In this document: one piece after another, positions 36,101 through 45,585 of the stretch | How the letters are laid out: the number at the start of each line of letters is the position of its first letter | Numbering within the stretch: position 1 is the first letter of the stretch | Source: Persicaria tinctoria | Taxonomy: Eukaryota; Streptophyta; Magnoliopsida; Caryophyllales; Polygonaceae | Length of the DNA: 64,000 bases | Direction of reading: 5' to 3' | NCBI GenBank assembly: GCA_037127255.1 | Contig: JBANSL010000010.1 | Span: forward strand, 26,554,620-26,618,619 | Notes under the pieces: generated by a model | Seen by the model: only the letters and a program-made list of their open reading frames with translations | The model's database searches: none | Told to the model about the DNA's origin: nothing | Position numbers and translations under genes: made by a program

Positions 36101-37223
36101 CCGTTGCCGGACTCGGCGTCGCGCTGAAATTCACCGACACCTGTTGTTGATTGGGGTCTTTTGTGACGTAGCCTCCGCTCTTCGCCACCGGCGCTCTGCT
36201 CTTCCTCCATCGATAAAGATACATCAGCAACAGTCCCAGCAGTCCAATTCCGGCCAAATCCGCCACCGTGATCCCCACGATCGTCAGCGGCCTCAGCCCG
36301 GCGTGGCTTTCTCCCTCAATTTGCGTTGCAGAAGAGGTGTTCGACGAATTGTCTGAACCAGCTGTCCTCGGAATTACCGCTATCGCCGGCGAGATCGAAC
36401 TCGAAACCTTGGGCGCCGTGGACAATGTGGAGGAAATCATACAAAGGTCCTTCAATGGCTTGCCGCATAAATCCGGATTCCCGGCGAAAGCCTCCGGTTT
36501 CTGAGCCGCAAGCGCCTTCACCTCCGGGATCTCGCCCGTCAGGTTGTTGAACGAGAAATCAACAGTAGCGCTTTCCGGCCACAGAGTCCCCAATTCCGGC
36601 GGCAATCCACCGGAAAGATTGTTGCTTGAAACGTTAAGGTACCTGAGACTCGCCCCTCCAATATCGGCGGGCAAGGAGCCGCTGAATTGGTTGGAGGAGA
36701 GATCCAGAACCGCAACAGAGGCAACTCCCCGCGGCAGATCACCGGAGAAGTGATTTCCGGAGAGGTTCAAGTAGCTGAGGCTGGTCATGGCGGCGAGACT
36801 CGCCGGAGCCACGCCGGAGAGGGCGTTATTGGCGAGAGTGATGGTCTGGAGATTGGAGGAATTGAAGAGGGAGTTGGGGAGGGAGCCATTGAAGGAGTTG
36901 CCGGAGAGGTCGAGACGCTGGAGGCGGTCGAGGAGGCCGAGCTCGGGGGCAATAGAGCCGAGGAGGTGAGCGTTGGGGAGGTCAAGGCGGGTGACACGTG
37001 AGCGGGAGGGGTCGCAGGTGACGCCGAACCAGGAACAGGGGGTGAGGTCGGAGTAGCGCCAGTTGAGGAGGAGGGAGAGTGGGTCGCTGAGGATGGAGTA
37101 GCGGAAGGCGAGGAGGAGGGTGCCGTCGGGGTTGAGGGAGACACAGTGGTGTGGGAAGGAGGTGAAGAGAGAGAGAAGAAGAAGAAGAGGAGTAATGAAG
37201 AAGTTAATGGAGGAGGAGGCCAT
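27175..37223 (-). CDS. LRR receptor-like kinase (LRR III-like, probable pseudokinase)
   Basis: Two exons, 37223-35669 and 27830-27175, encode 736 residues; donor ACA/GTAAGT and acceptor TTGCAG/AG join in phase around the kinase segment SISGY-RKNGSSPCH. Residues 1-28 are a signal peptide, 31-73 the LRR N-terminal cap (PCSWFGVTC), about 76-235 leucine-rich repeats (LDLSGNSFNGSLP, LNLSGNHFSGDLP, LNVSSNNLSGGLP), 313-337 a membrane helix and about 430-736 a kinase-like domain. Expected family role: plasma-membrane receptor with an extracellular LRR sensor. Catalytic motifs are unusual: the beta-3 Lys is Arg (VAVRR), HRD is HGN (VHGNLKPSN) and DFG is DLG. Such changes are common in this LRR-RLK group and suggest weak or absent catalysis. 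I chose the ATG at 37223 because it starts the signal peptide; the frame is open a further 60 codons upstream. The 7838-bp intron contains Copia-1. Confidence 0.85.
28246..28451 (-). repeat. Copia-1 3' LTR
   Basis: 206 bp, from TGTAGAGAGAGTT to AACTTCTAAAA on the - strand. The stop codon of the gag-pol frame lies two bases inside it. Confidence 0.85.
28447..33165 (-). pseudogene. Copia-1 gag-pol polyprotein with two in-frame stops
   Basis: A single frame of 1573 codons from MAGRGNGVPPNQG to ANLEGGM. In order: gag (NPYYLSNSDHPGM..., about residues 50-300); zinc knuckle CDYCKEKGHTREYC near 351-364; protease WIVDSGAT near 476; integrase HARLGHLS, C..C, DLWGPY and RTDNGTEF; reverse transcriptase with VYVDDMLL near 1250; RNase H ending in ADIMTKPLG. 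The frame is broken only by TGA at 32692-32694 (in gag) and TAA at 30796-30798 (in integrase, after VERKHRHLI). Otherwise it is undamaged, which fits a recent insertion. Assignment to a Copia lineage would need a tree. Confidence 0.85.
28452..28465 (-). other. Copia-1 polypurine tract
   Basis: CCTTGAGGGGGGTA on the - strand directly before the 3' LTR, the primer for plus-strand synthesis. Confidence 0.75.
33225..33236 (-). promoter_or_regulatory. Copia-1 primer-binding site
   Basis: TGGTATCAAAGC on the - strand, immediately next to the 5' LTR end; one base different from the common tRNA-iMet site. Confidence 0.75.
33237..33444 (-). repeat. Copia-1 5' LTR
   Basis: 208 bp, nearly identical to 28246-28451. 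The short LTR is typical of several plant Copia lineages. Confidence 0.85.
33445..35668 (-). other. Remainder of the LRR kinase intron
   Basis: AT-rich intron sequence between Copia-1 and exon 1. It contains the Tourist MITE at 34294-34480 and, just right of it, a second terminus-like sequence (CCAAGCACGCCCTTAAAA near 34560). No other gene is seen. Confidence 0.6.
34294..34480. mobile_element. Tourist-like MITE (PIF/Harbinger), TTA TSD
   Basis: 187 bp, with termini GGGTGTGTTTGCATTGTATT and, from the other side, GGGTGTATTTGGATTCCGCA, flanked by TTA (34291-34293 and 34481-34483). It sits inside the kinase intron. Confidence 0.75.
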
Positions 37224-37325
37224 TGCTGTTAGATTGGTCAGGAGAGGAGAGGTGAGGTGAGATGAAGGGGTAGGAGTAGAAAAAAGAGAGGGAAGATTGA
37301 GGGAGAAGGTGAAGGAAACAACTAA

Positions 37326-37467
37326 GGCCTTGTTTGGTATGATTACCACTTTTCTTATTTGGTAGTTTGAAAATTGGTAATCGGAATGATTACCGGTAAT
37401 CAACTTTCATGACTCATTTTATTCCTCCCCAAAAGATAGGGAATGGTTCATTCCCAATTTCTACTTA

Positions 37468-37507
<40 letters not shown>

Positions 37508-38230
37508 ATTATGTTATATTATATTATATTTATACTTTTTTTATTATCAATATTTTATTATTTAATATATAATATTATTTTTTATTTTTAGTAATAATAA
37601 TAATATATTTCTATTAATATTATTATATTTATTAGAATTTTATTATATTTATACTTATATTATTATTATTATCAATACTTTATTATTTAATATATATTAT
37701 AATATATTATAATATTTAACAATAATAATATATTTCTATTAATATTATTATTTTTTATAAATATTTTATTATTTGATATATTATATTATATTTTTTATTT
37801 TTAATAATAATAATAATATATTTTTGTTTTTATTTTTATTATACTTTATTTTTATACTTATATTATTATACTTTATTTTTATTATACTTTATTTTTATAG
37901 TATTTTATTATATTTATACTTATATTATTATTAATATCAATACTTTATTTTTTTATCAAAATTTTATTATTTTATATATATTAGTTATATTATATTATAT
38001 TATTATTATCAATATTTTATTATTTAATATATATTATATTTTTATTTTAATAATAACAATAATTTATTAATATTATCACTTTTTTAATTTTATTATTATT
38101 ATTATTTCAGGAATGGTTGATTCCGATAGCATATCAAACAACCAGCTCCAGTAATGAGTGATTATCATTTTTTGATTCCATTCCGATTCCGATTACCATT
38201 CCGATTCCAGAACTTATACCAAACGGGCCC
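37326..38230. mobile_element. Harbinger-type non-autonomous element beside the kinase start codon
   Basis: Left end GGCCTTGTTTGGTATGATTA, right end read inward GGGCCCGTTTGGTATAAGTT, flanked by TAA (37323-37325 and 38231-38233). 905 bp; subterminal ATTCCGATT/GGTAATCGGAATG words are inverted copies, and the core is extremely AT-rich with ATT runs. Its edge is only 103 bp upstream of the kinase ATG, so the native promoter or 5' UTR is displaced by, or supplied from, this element. Confidence 0.75.
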
Positions 38231-38374
38231 TAAATAGGTTTATTGTATTGGGTGACCAAATTGGAGGTTGGAGGAGTGTTGGGTATGGTTTCAGGGGAGA
38301 GGGAGTGGGGGGAAGTTCTGTTGGGGTGTTTATTGGAATTTTTTATTTTTTTTTCGGAATGGTCATTGAAAGAA

Positions 38375-39018
38375 GGAAACCTAATTAAATTACTCCACCA
38401 CCTTGGTATGGTAAAAATATATCCTCAACTTTTAAATGTGATAAAAATATCCCGACCTTTGAGAGTGGTGGTAATATATTACCCTATGTTTTCTCACGGG
38501 TCAAAAATGCTGACAATGTAGCTTAAGCGGATTATGTTTTGACAAGACAACTTACGTGGAAGGCTTTTTTTACAAATTAACACGAAAATTGGGTTTTCTT
38601 GAATGATTTCCTTAGGGAAAATAAAAATAAAACGATAACAAATTAAACCGGAAAAACGAAATTAATTCAACCATGCAACTAATCCGGTCAAAATTGCCTC
38701 AAATTAACACAACCCGACTATTTCTAACACCAAACAGACAACAACGAAGAGGGAAAAAAATAAAACTTACCCAACCAAGTCCGTGAACGAATCAGAGGTG
38801 AAGAAGATGTGAGAGAGACAACTCAAGATAGTCGACCACGAGGGAGGAAGACTGACATTGAAGAGGAATCATGAGCTACTTGGAAGCCAATTCAAGACAC
38901 GACCACGGAAGAAGATGTGAGGGGGGAAAAGACGTTGGGTATAAACCCGGTCAAGCTCTTTATTTTTTTTCTTCCTAAGGACGTTGTTTAAAAAAAACCT
39001 TGTAAAAAAAATCCACGT
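38375..39018. mobile_element. Right-truncated copy of the 7196-7848 Mutator-like MITE
   Basis: The left terminus GGAAACCTAATTAAATTACT and the following 150 bp match the TIR of the element at 7196. The interior also corresponds (GGTATAAACCCGGTCAAGCTC). It stops after GGCTGCCTTATC, where the right TIR should continue; unrelated GC-rich sequence follows. No TSD because one end is lost. Confidence 0.65.
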
Positions 39019-39157
39019 AGGCTGCCTTATCGGCGCTCGCCGCTCCAAAACCGGCGCCCACCGATATTCCTACAGACAGCCCAGACGCAAGTTCAATTGA
39101 AAATAAAGAAGGAAGTCATATGGATGCAAGAGTGGAATAGCCTATTCAATTGCTTAC

Positions 39158-40604
39158 TGATAGCACGCATTTAGGTAGGCATATTAGGTTGTATTTAACA
39201 TGATTGAGATATATATATAATGCATAATTTAAGCTAGATTTGCATTTATACTTGTTTTGTTGGTGGAGTCGGAATCTACACACTTTTATGGATTATTTCA
39301 GGTATATGTGGATCCGACGAGGAATGAGGAGGCTCATGGATGAAAGAAGAGTGAAGAGGAGGAGGAAAAGTGAAGAGCCCGGGAGCGGAATCGAAGTTAG
39401 AGAGTCTAAGTGAATAACAAGTCAGCAGAAGTTGTCGCTAGACATGCTGCACTTGTTTTGCACTTTCTGGAGGCCTCAGTTGTCCGATTGACTATTATGA
39501 CCATGCGTTGGAAAGCTCTTTCCGATATCTACAACTTTCGTGTTGACATCGGGACCAAATTCGAAGAGGAAAAATTACTGTGAACAGTAAAAGCCGCTCC
39601 GCGGCCAAGCTAGCTGCCCCGCGGCTTGTAGCTCTGCCGAACGATTTCGCTGATCGCCGGCCGCCCCGCGGCCTGGGTTGGCTGCCCCGCGGCCTATGCA
39701 GAAACGCCGAATTTGCTAAATGGACTTTTTATCTCTTTAATTATGTTTTTAGAATTATTATTTGGCCGACTCTTTTGAGGCTATTTAATGACTATTAGGG
39801 TTATTTTCTTAGACATCTAACTCATCATCTAATTCATTAGTTTATACACTTGGAGATTATCAATTGAGAGAACCCTAGAGGGGAGCCTCCATGGCCATGG
39901 AGTGCTAAACTCTTCCGTTTCGTCTATGGATTGAAGCTTTGGTTTGATAAAGTTGTGAGATTTCTATTCTTGTTCTATTCCTATTGATTCGTATTGATTC
40001 TTTTGCGAATATTGTTGATTTCTTCTAGTCCGTACAACTAGTTGAGATTATTGCTAGGATTTTGTAGATTCCTCGTAGCGAACCTTAATCCATAGTAGCA
40101 ATCATGCATTTTTAGGACTCGTAGGACTAAACTGGTGTGTAGAGAATCAATTACATGTTAAATGCTGACTCGTAGCTTGGTGTTGCATGTATCCTGGTTA
40201 ATCCTTAATCTTAATGCTACTATTAGGTTAAATCTTGACCGTGTTAGGGTTATCTAATTAGTAAGGGTTACTAGGACTCGTAGGACTAGTAATCTACACA
40301 AGATCAGGACAGGAACAATAATAGGATGAAAAGAGAACTTGAAGAAGAATCGGGGATCAACTAGTCAAACTAAAGTGGATATTTGTAGATGAAACTATTG
40401 TCTCAATTGTTATCTCTACTGACTTGTTTATAGTTTCTTTTCTCATCTTCAATCACCAAAACCCCTCTTTTCTACTAATTGGTAAATATACATTGCTTAG
40501 GAATACTTGATTCTCTGTGGGATCGACCTCTTACTTGCTTACTATACTAGTTTGTAGGTTTGAGTTTTACTTTTGATAGGAACAACGACAGTTTCCTCCT
40601 GTCA
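39158..40604 (+). repeat. 5' LTR of the gag-only element
   Basis: Begins TGATAGCACGCATTTAGG and ends CTCCTGTCA. It contains a cluster of GCCCCGCGGC-type palindromes (about 39590-39700) that spawns a spurious 72-codon frame identical in both LTRs. Confidence 0.9.
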
Positions 40605-40606
40605 AA

Positions 40607-40630
40607 TTTTGGCGCCGTTGCCGGGGAATC
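40607..40630 (+). promoter_or_regulatory. tRNA-Asp-type primer-binding site
   Basis: TTTGGCGCCGTTGCCGGGGA, complementary to the 3' end of plant tRNA-Asp and typical of Athila/Tat-type Gypsy elements and their non-autonomous partners. It starts two bases after the LTR. Confidence 0.8.
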
Positions 40631-40733
40631 AAAGTTTATTTCTTTGTTTTGTGTGTTTATCAATTTTTGTATATATCTAATTTGTTGTGAACCTATCTTA
40701 CGGTTCATAACACCCTTGCTACTAACTTTTTAG

Positions 40734-41726
40734 ATGTTGAGGTTATTGCAGTTTGAAGGTGAAAACTTTCACCAATATCTTACCAGATTGCAGAGATATG
40801 TTGACATTCATGATTCACGGGGTTATCAAGACAGCATCCGAGATATGATTGTTTGCATAATTGACGGGATGACTGCTGAGACACGGACGCTTGCTGAGCA
40901 CATGAGTAATGGAGGCCTAGCACGGTTAGGTTTGTCGGGGATGTGGGATTTTTTTTGTTACATGTGTTACCATGTTGCACAGGAAGAATCTTTCACTTCG
41001 ATATCTCCACCTATGGAGGACTCTGTCATATATCCGGATGATGAAATCCAAGCCCTTACTCAAGCGGTGCATGCTGAGAGGATCAAAAACTTGGGGGAAC
41101 AAATTAGCCAACTTACTCAAACATCAAGTGAGATAATAGTAAAGAAGATGGCTACCCCGCAAGTTGATAACGAAAGCCAATCCATCCTGCCATCCCCTGA
41201 GACATTGAAGGATGCAAGAATGGAAGATCTTGTCGAAGTCATTGTTCTTAATTCGTTCCATCCTAGTTGGTTTCATAACGAGGAGGAATTGTTCGCAGAC
41301 AACGATAGTTTCTTTGACGATGGAGAAGAGGGTCTAGTGCTTCCTGACATGGAATCTCATGAGTCGACACCTGAGGTTTCATGTGTTGTGTCTCCTACTC
41401 CATCTGATGCATTCCTTCTCAGCCCCCCCGTTGATGAACCATGTCTAGAGCCACCTGCTGAGGCTCAAGAGGTAATAAAGGTAAACTTTTGCAATTTGGA
41501 AGGTAATAGTGATTATGTTGATCCTTTTAATTGCTATTTTGAAAAACCACCAGTGGAACTGAACTGGTGGTATCATATTCCTTCAGTAGACATTCATGAT
41601 AAATTGAAAAGGTTTATAACGTCTATATTTTATAATTTCAATTTAGTGTACTATGATGTCTTGTGGAAGATGTGTGCACAGGAATATGATAGGCTGCTGA
41701 GAGCATTGACAATGTCTGATAGGTAA
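40734..41726 (+). CDS. Gag-like protein of the non-autonomous LTR element
   Basis: 330 residues. The first 90 (FEGENFHQYLTRLQRYVDIH, IDGMTAETRTLAEHMSNGGL) resemble the capsid-like region of Gypsy gag, where helical segments and a GGL box follow each other. The middle is very acidic and Pro/Ser-rich, the C terminus aromatic (ELNWWYHIPSVDIHDKL). There is no zinc knuckle, protease or later domain. The expected role is particle assembly for an element relying on another element's polymerase. The start could lie slightly upstream; the ATG at 40734 is the first in frame. It is probably translated as the only product of the element. Confidence 0.6.
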   Translation: MLRLLQFEGENFHQYLTRLQRYVDIHDSRGYQDSIRDMIVCIIDGMTAETRTLAEHMSNGGLARLGLSGMWDFFCYMCYHVAQEESFTSISPPMEDSVIYPDDEIQALTQAVHAERIKNLGEQISQLTQTSSEIIVKKMATPQVDNESQSILPSPETLKDARMEDLVEVIVLNSFHPSWFHNEEELFADNDSFFDDGEEGLVLPDMESHESTPEVSCVVSPTPSDAFLLSPPVDEPCLEPPAEAQEVIKVNFCNLEGNSDYVDPFNCYFEKPPVELNWWYHIPSVDIHDKLKRFITSIFYNFNLVYYDVLWKMCAQEYDRLLRALTMSDR

Positions 41727-41774
41727 GGAATTAAGATTGAGAATAAGTCATGCCAATGACATAAAACAAAGGCG

Positions 41775-41800
41775 CTGCTTGGGAGGCAACCCAAGGTAAG
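41775..41800 (+). other. Conserved hairpin motif downstream of gag
   Basis: GCGCTGCTTGGGAGGCAACC followed by CAAGG; TTGGG and CCCAA can pair across AGGCAA. As I recall, a GCTTGGGAGGCAACCCAA sequence after gag recurs in Athila/Tat-related plant elements, which supports the classification. Its function is unknown. Confidence 0.45.
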
Positions 41801-41904
41801 TAGTTCTAGATTTCTTTGTCTTAAATTTCATTTGAATTAGTTTGGTTTGTGGCATTTTTCGTGGGGCACTAACGTTGCAGGGGTGAATGTTGAAAAGAGA
41901 GCAG

Positions 41905-41970
41905 GCCGCCCCGCGGCTTGTACGGGCCGCCCCGCGGCCAGGTCTTGTCTCTGGCCGCCCCGCGGCCTCT
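41905..41970 (+). repeat. GCCGCCCCGCGGC repeats
   Basis: Three copies of the palindrome-rich GGCCGCCCCGCGGC word within 65 bp; four related copies lie in each LTR (39590-39700 and 43945-44055). Confidence 0.85.
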
Positions 41971-42096
41971 GACGGGACTGACAGTTTCCTCTCCTGAGCT
42001 CCCCTCCCAGACCTACCAACACTACAATTAGCATGTCAGTTTTCTCTCTTTCCTTCAGATTTTGATCTTTTGTTGTTTTTAATTTCTATTCATTGA

Positions 42097-42130
42097 GGAC
42101 AATGAAATATTTAAGTGTGGGGGAGGGATT
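42097..42130 (+). other. Internal polypurine-tract-like sequence
   Basis: TTGAGGACAATGAAATATTT then AAGTGTGGGGGAGGG closely resembles the terminal tract TTGAGGACAAGCAAAGGC, TTAAGTGTGGGAG (about 43480-43512). It may act as a central polypurine tract. Confidence 0.45.
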
Positions 42131-43514
42131 GCATTGCATATAAATAGATTTTGCATATCATGTTTATTTATGTTTTCATATTTATTTTTGCTCATCTATT
42201 GCATTTGTTAAAAATAAAAAAATCCAAAAATATCATGCATTTCATACACTTTAGGTCTTATTATCCCATCTATGCTACTTGTCCTCTATATTTATCTTAT
42301 CATGTGCCCCATGACTTGCTTGAAGTGTTTGAAGCTTTGAATTGTTTTTTATAGACTTTTTGGGAACAAGATTGATGAGATAATTGAGCATGTATAGTCT
42401 TTGGAATTTAAGTGGTATTGAAGTTCTAACAATTTGACCTTGTGAGTTATTTTGGCCTTATTGGGACTACACATATATGTCCTCTAGTTTCTTTGTGTGT
42501 GAATACTCTCCTTGATTACTTCCTCTTTAAATTGCGTTTAGATATCTTTATTGAGGCTGCATTTATATGATTTTTGCATGTAACCATAAAGTGATTGAGG
42601 CATGATTTTCTTTTAGCCATATTATACTCTATCCACCCGTACACATTATCCTTTGCTTGAAGCCAATTTGAGCCTTAAGCCTATTTTGGTTAGCTCCACA
42701 AAGTCTTCCTAGCCAATTATTAGCCTGACCCATCCGGGAATTAGGAGAAGAGTTGGTGAATATCTAGATGTGTTGATGGAGTTGCATTGAGTAGAGAAAT
42801 TATGTTGGGTGATTCATTTGTACTTCATAGAGATGGTTTTTATTTGCTTATTACTTGGGACCTAAGGAGGATAAAATTCACTTAGGGGTAAAAGTCAAAA
42901 AAAGAAAAAGAAAAAGAAAAAGAAAAAAAATCATTATCAAAAGAAAAAAAAAATGAATGAGTTTGTGTGGATATTTGAAAATTGTGTGCGAATTTGTATT
43001 GTGAAGGAGTACATGTTACTGGAATGGCATACGAAGTGTTTTGGTGTTGGTGTTTTTCTGGTTGTTTACTAACCCTTTTTCCCGGATTTTTAGCACCACA
43101 TAACCTAAATAATTTCCATACCCTATGTTCCTACCATGGCCCCATTACAACCTATTCAAAAGACCTCATGATTTTGGTTGCATGTGAAGTCACTAGCGGT
43201 GGAGATTTAGACCACTGACGCAATTATGTTGTAGCTAAGTTTTCAAGGATTGAGTTGAGCGTGAATGTTTAACCCTAAACACATGAGCGAGAGTGAAAAC
43301 ACATTTTTCTGGTGAGGTTGAATGAATATGCTTGCTTTATTCCTTGGATTGCACCTATACATGTTATGACGTTAATTGTCAATCTTTGTTTCCCTACTTT
43401 GAGCTTTTAAGTGTTTTACCAAAGTTATTACATTGATTGCTTGTCTGTGGGGTGTTGATTTGATTTTGGTTTTAATTGCTTGAGGACAAGCAAAGGCTTA
43501 AGTGTGGGAGAATT
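42131..43514 (+). other. Non-coding 3' interior of the gag-only element
   Basis: No credible gene. A (AAAAAG)n microsatellite lies at about 42895-42935. The stretch ends with the polypurine tract AAGTGTGGGAGAATT. Confidence 0.7.
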
Positions 43515-44959
43515 TGATAGCACGCATTTAGGTAGGCATATTAGGTTGTATTTAACATGATTGAGATATATATAATGCATAATTTAAGCTAGATTTGCAT
43601 TTATACTTGTTTTGTTGGTGGAGTCGGAATCTACACACTTTTATGGATTATTTCAGGTATATGTGGATCCGACGAGGAATGAGGAGGCTCATGGATGAAA
43701 GAAGAGTGAAGAGGAGGAGGAAAAGTGAAGAGCCCGGGAGCGGAATCGAAGTTAGAGAGTCTAAGTGAATAACAAGTCAGCAGAAGTTGTCGCTAGACAT
43801 GCTGCACTTGTTTTGCACTTTCTGGAGGCCTCAGTTGTCCGATTGACTATTATGACCATGCGTTGGAAAGCTCTTTCCGATATCTACAACTTTCGTGTTG
43901 ACATCGGGACCAAATTCGAAGAGGAAAAATTACTGTGAACAGTAAAAGCCGCTCCGCGGCCAAGCTAGCTGCCCCGCGGCTTGTAGCTCTGCCGAACGAT
44001 TTCGCTGATCGCCGGCCGCCCCGCGGCCTGGGTTGGCTGCCCCGCGGCCTATGCAGAAACGCCGAATTTGCTAAATGGACTTTTTATCTCTTTAATTATG
44101 TTTTTAGAATTATTATTTGGCCGACTCTTTTGAGGCTATTTAATGACTATTAGGGTTATTTTCTTAGACATCTAACTCATCATCTAATTCATTAGTTTAT
44201 ACACTTGGAGATTATCAATTGAGAGAACCCTAGAGGGGAGCCTCCATGGCCATGGAGTGCTAAACTCTTCCGTTTCGTCTATGGATTGAAGCTTTGGTTT
44301 GATAAAGTTGTGAGATTTCTATTCTTGTTCTATTCCTATTGATTCGTATTGATTCTTTTGCGAATATTGTTGATTTCTTCTAGTCCGTACAACTAGTTGA
44401 GATTATTGCTAGGATTTTGTAGATTCCTCGTAGCGAACCTTAATCCATAGTAGCAATCATGCATTTTTAGGACTCGTAGGACTAAACTGGTGTGTAGAGA
44501 ATCAATTACATGTTAAATGCTGACTCGTAGCTTGGTGTTGCATGTATCCTGGTTAATCCTTAATCTTAATGCTACTATTAGGTTAAATCTTGACCGTGTT
44601 AGGGTTATCTAATTAGTAAGGGTTACTAGGACTCGTAGGACTAGTAATCTACACAAGATCAGGACAGGAACAATAATAGGATGAAAAGAGAACTTGAAGA
44701 AGAATCGGGGATCAACTAGTCAAACTAAAGTGGATATTTGTAGATGAAACTATTGTCTCAATTGTTATCTCTACTGACTTGTTTATAGTTTCTTTTCTCA
44801 TCTTCAATCACCAAAACCCCTCTTTTCTACTAATTGGTAAATATACATTGCTTAGGAATACTTGATTCTCTGTGGGATCGACCTCTTACTTGCTTACTAT
44901 ACTAGTTTGTAGGTTTGAGTTTTACTTTTGATAGGAACAACGACAGTTTCCTCCTGTCA
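43515..44959 (+). repeat. 3' LTR of the gag-only element
   Basis: 1445 bp; a 2-bp shorter TA run near 43567 is the only difference from the 5' LTR that I found. Confidence 0.9.
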
Positions 44960-45585
44960 CTTACCCAGGCAATTATTGACTAAGACTGAAAATGTTGCAA
45001 TTGTTATACATGTCATGACCCATTTTATCCACCGAGGATGAAAACCGAATTTAGTGAGAACCGCTTCAATGTAGTTCCAATTAATTTTATCGTAAATTTT
45101 TTCCATATCTAGTTTTAGAGCCATCCACCATTTCTTACCTTTTTGTTTATGAAAGGTATGAAAAATCTCATGTGCAATTAATGTATTATCTTGAATTGAC
45201 CGTCCTTCCACAAAAGCTCCTTGGAAAGGGCTAATAATTTTTAGGAGGATTGGTTTAAGTCTATTTGCTAGTATTTTGTGATTACTTTATAGATTGTGTT
45301 GCAAAGACTAATCGATCTATAATGGTTTATATTGGTTGGATTTTCTGTTTTTGGGATGAGGGCTATGAATGTTTGGTTTATCTCTGAGAGTAGGTTTTCA
45401 GAATGGAAAAAAAAAATCCTTGACCGCCTTACAAAGTGATAGCTTGACAATGTGCCAATATTTACAATAAAATTACGGTGGATAGCCATCTGAGCCTGGG
45501 GTGTTGTCCTCCAATTTACATATGATAGATGTACTTTTTGACATTCAAAATATATATAAAAAAAATACCACAATACCATATTCAT
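44960..45585 (-). pseudogene. LINE reverse-transcriptase fragment
   Basis: On the - strand, 45440-45268 reads FIALIPKTENPTNINHYRSI and SLCNTIYKVITK; after a frameshift, 45211-44960 reads EGRSIQDNTLIAHEIFHTFH, ALKLDMEKIYDKINWNYIEA and FGFHPRWIKWVMTCI. These are successive blocks of non-LTR reverse transcriptase (fingers to palm). The fragment stops at the gag-only element, and the catalytic FADD box is not found on its other side, so the LINE was already truncated or has been deleted further. Confidence 0.8.

Larger units (their letters stand above)
39158..44959 (+). mobile_element. Very young gag-only LTR retrotransposon (TR-GAG/Athila-Tat-like)
   Basis: 5802 bp with a perfect 5-bp TSD CTTAC (39153-39157 and 44960-44964). 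LTRs of 1447 and 1445 bp differ, by eye, only by one TA unit. A tRNA-Asp-type PBS follows the 5' LTR and a purine tract precedes the 3' LTR. The interior of about 2.9 kb encodes one 330-residue gag-like protein and no protease, integrase or reverse transcriptase, so it must be mobilised in trans by an autonomous relative. Confidence 0.85.

Noticed and set aside
35767..37144. Several long frames on either strand (for example 35772-36356, 36687-37001, 36785-37144)
   Set aside because: They are shadows of the GC-rich receptor kinase exon; only the - strand frame with LRR and kinase motifs is real.
39580..44153. Two identical 72-residue frames (39580-39798 and 43935-44153) as a duplicated gene
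   Set aside because: Both lie at the same place in the two LTRs of one retrotransposon and have no domain.
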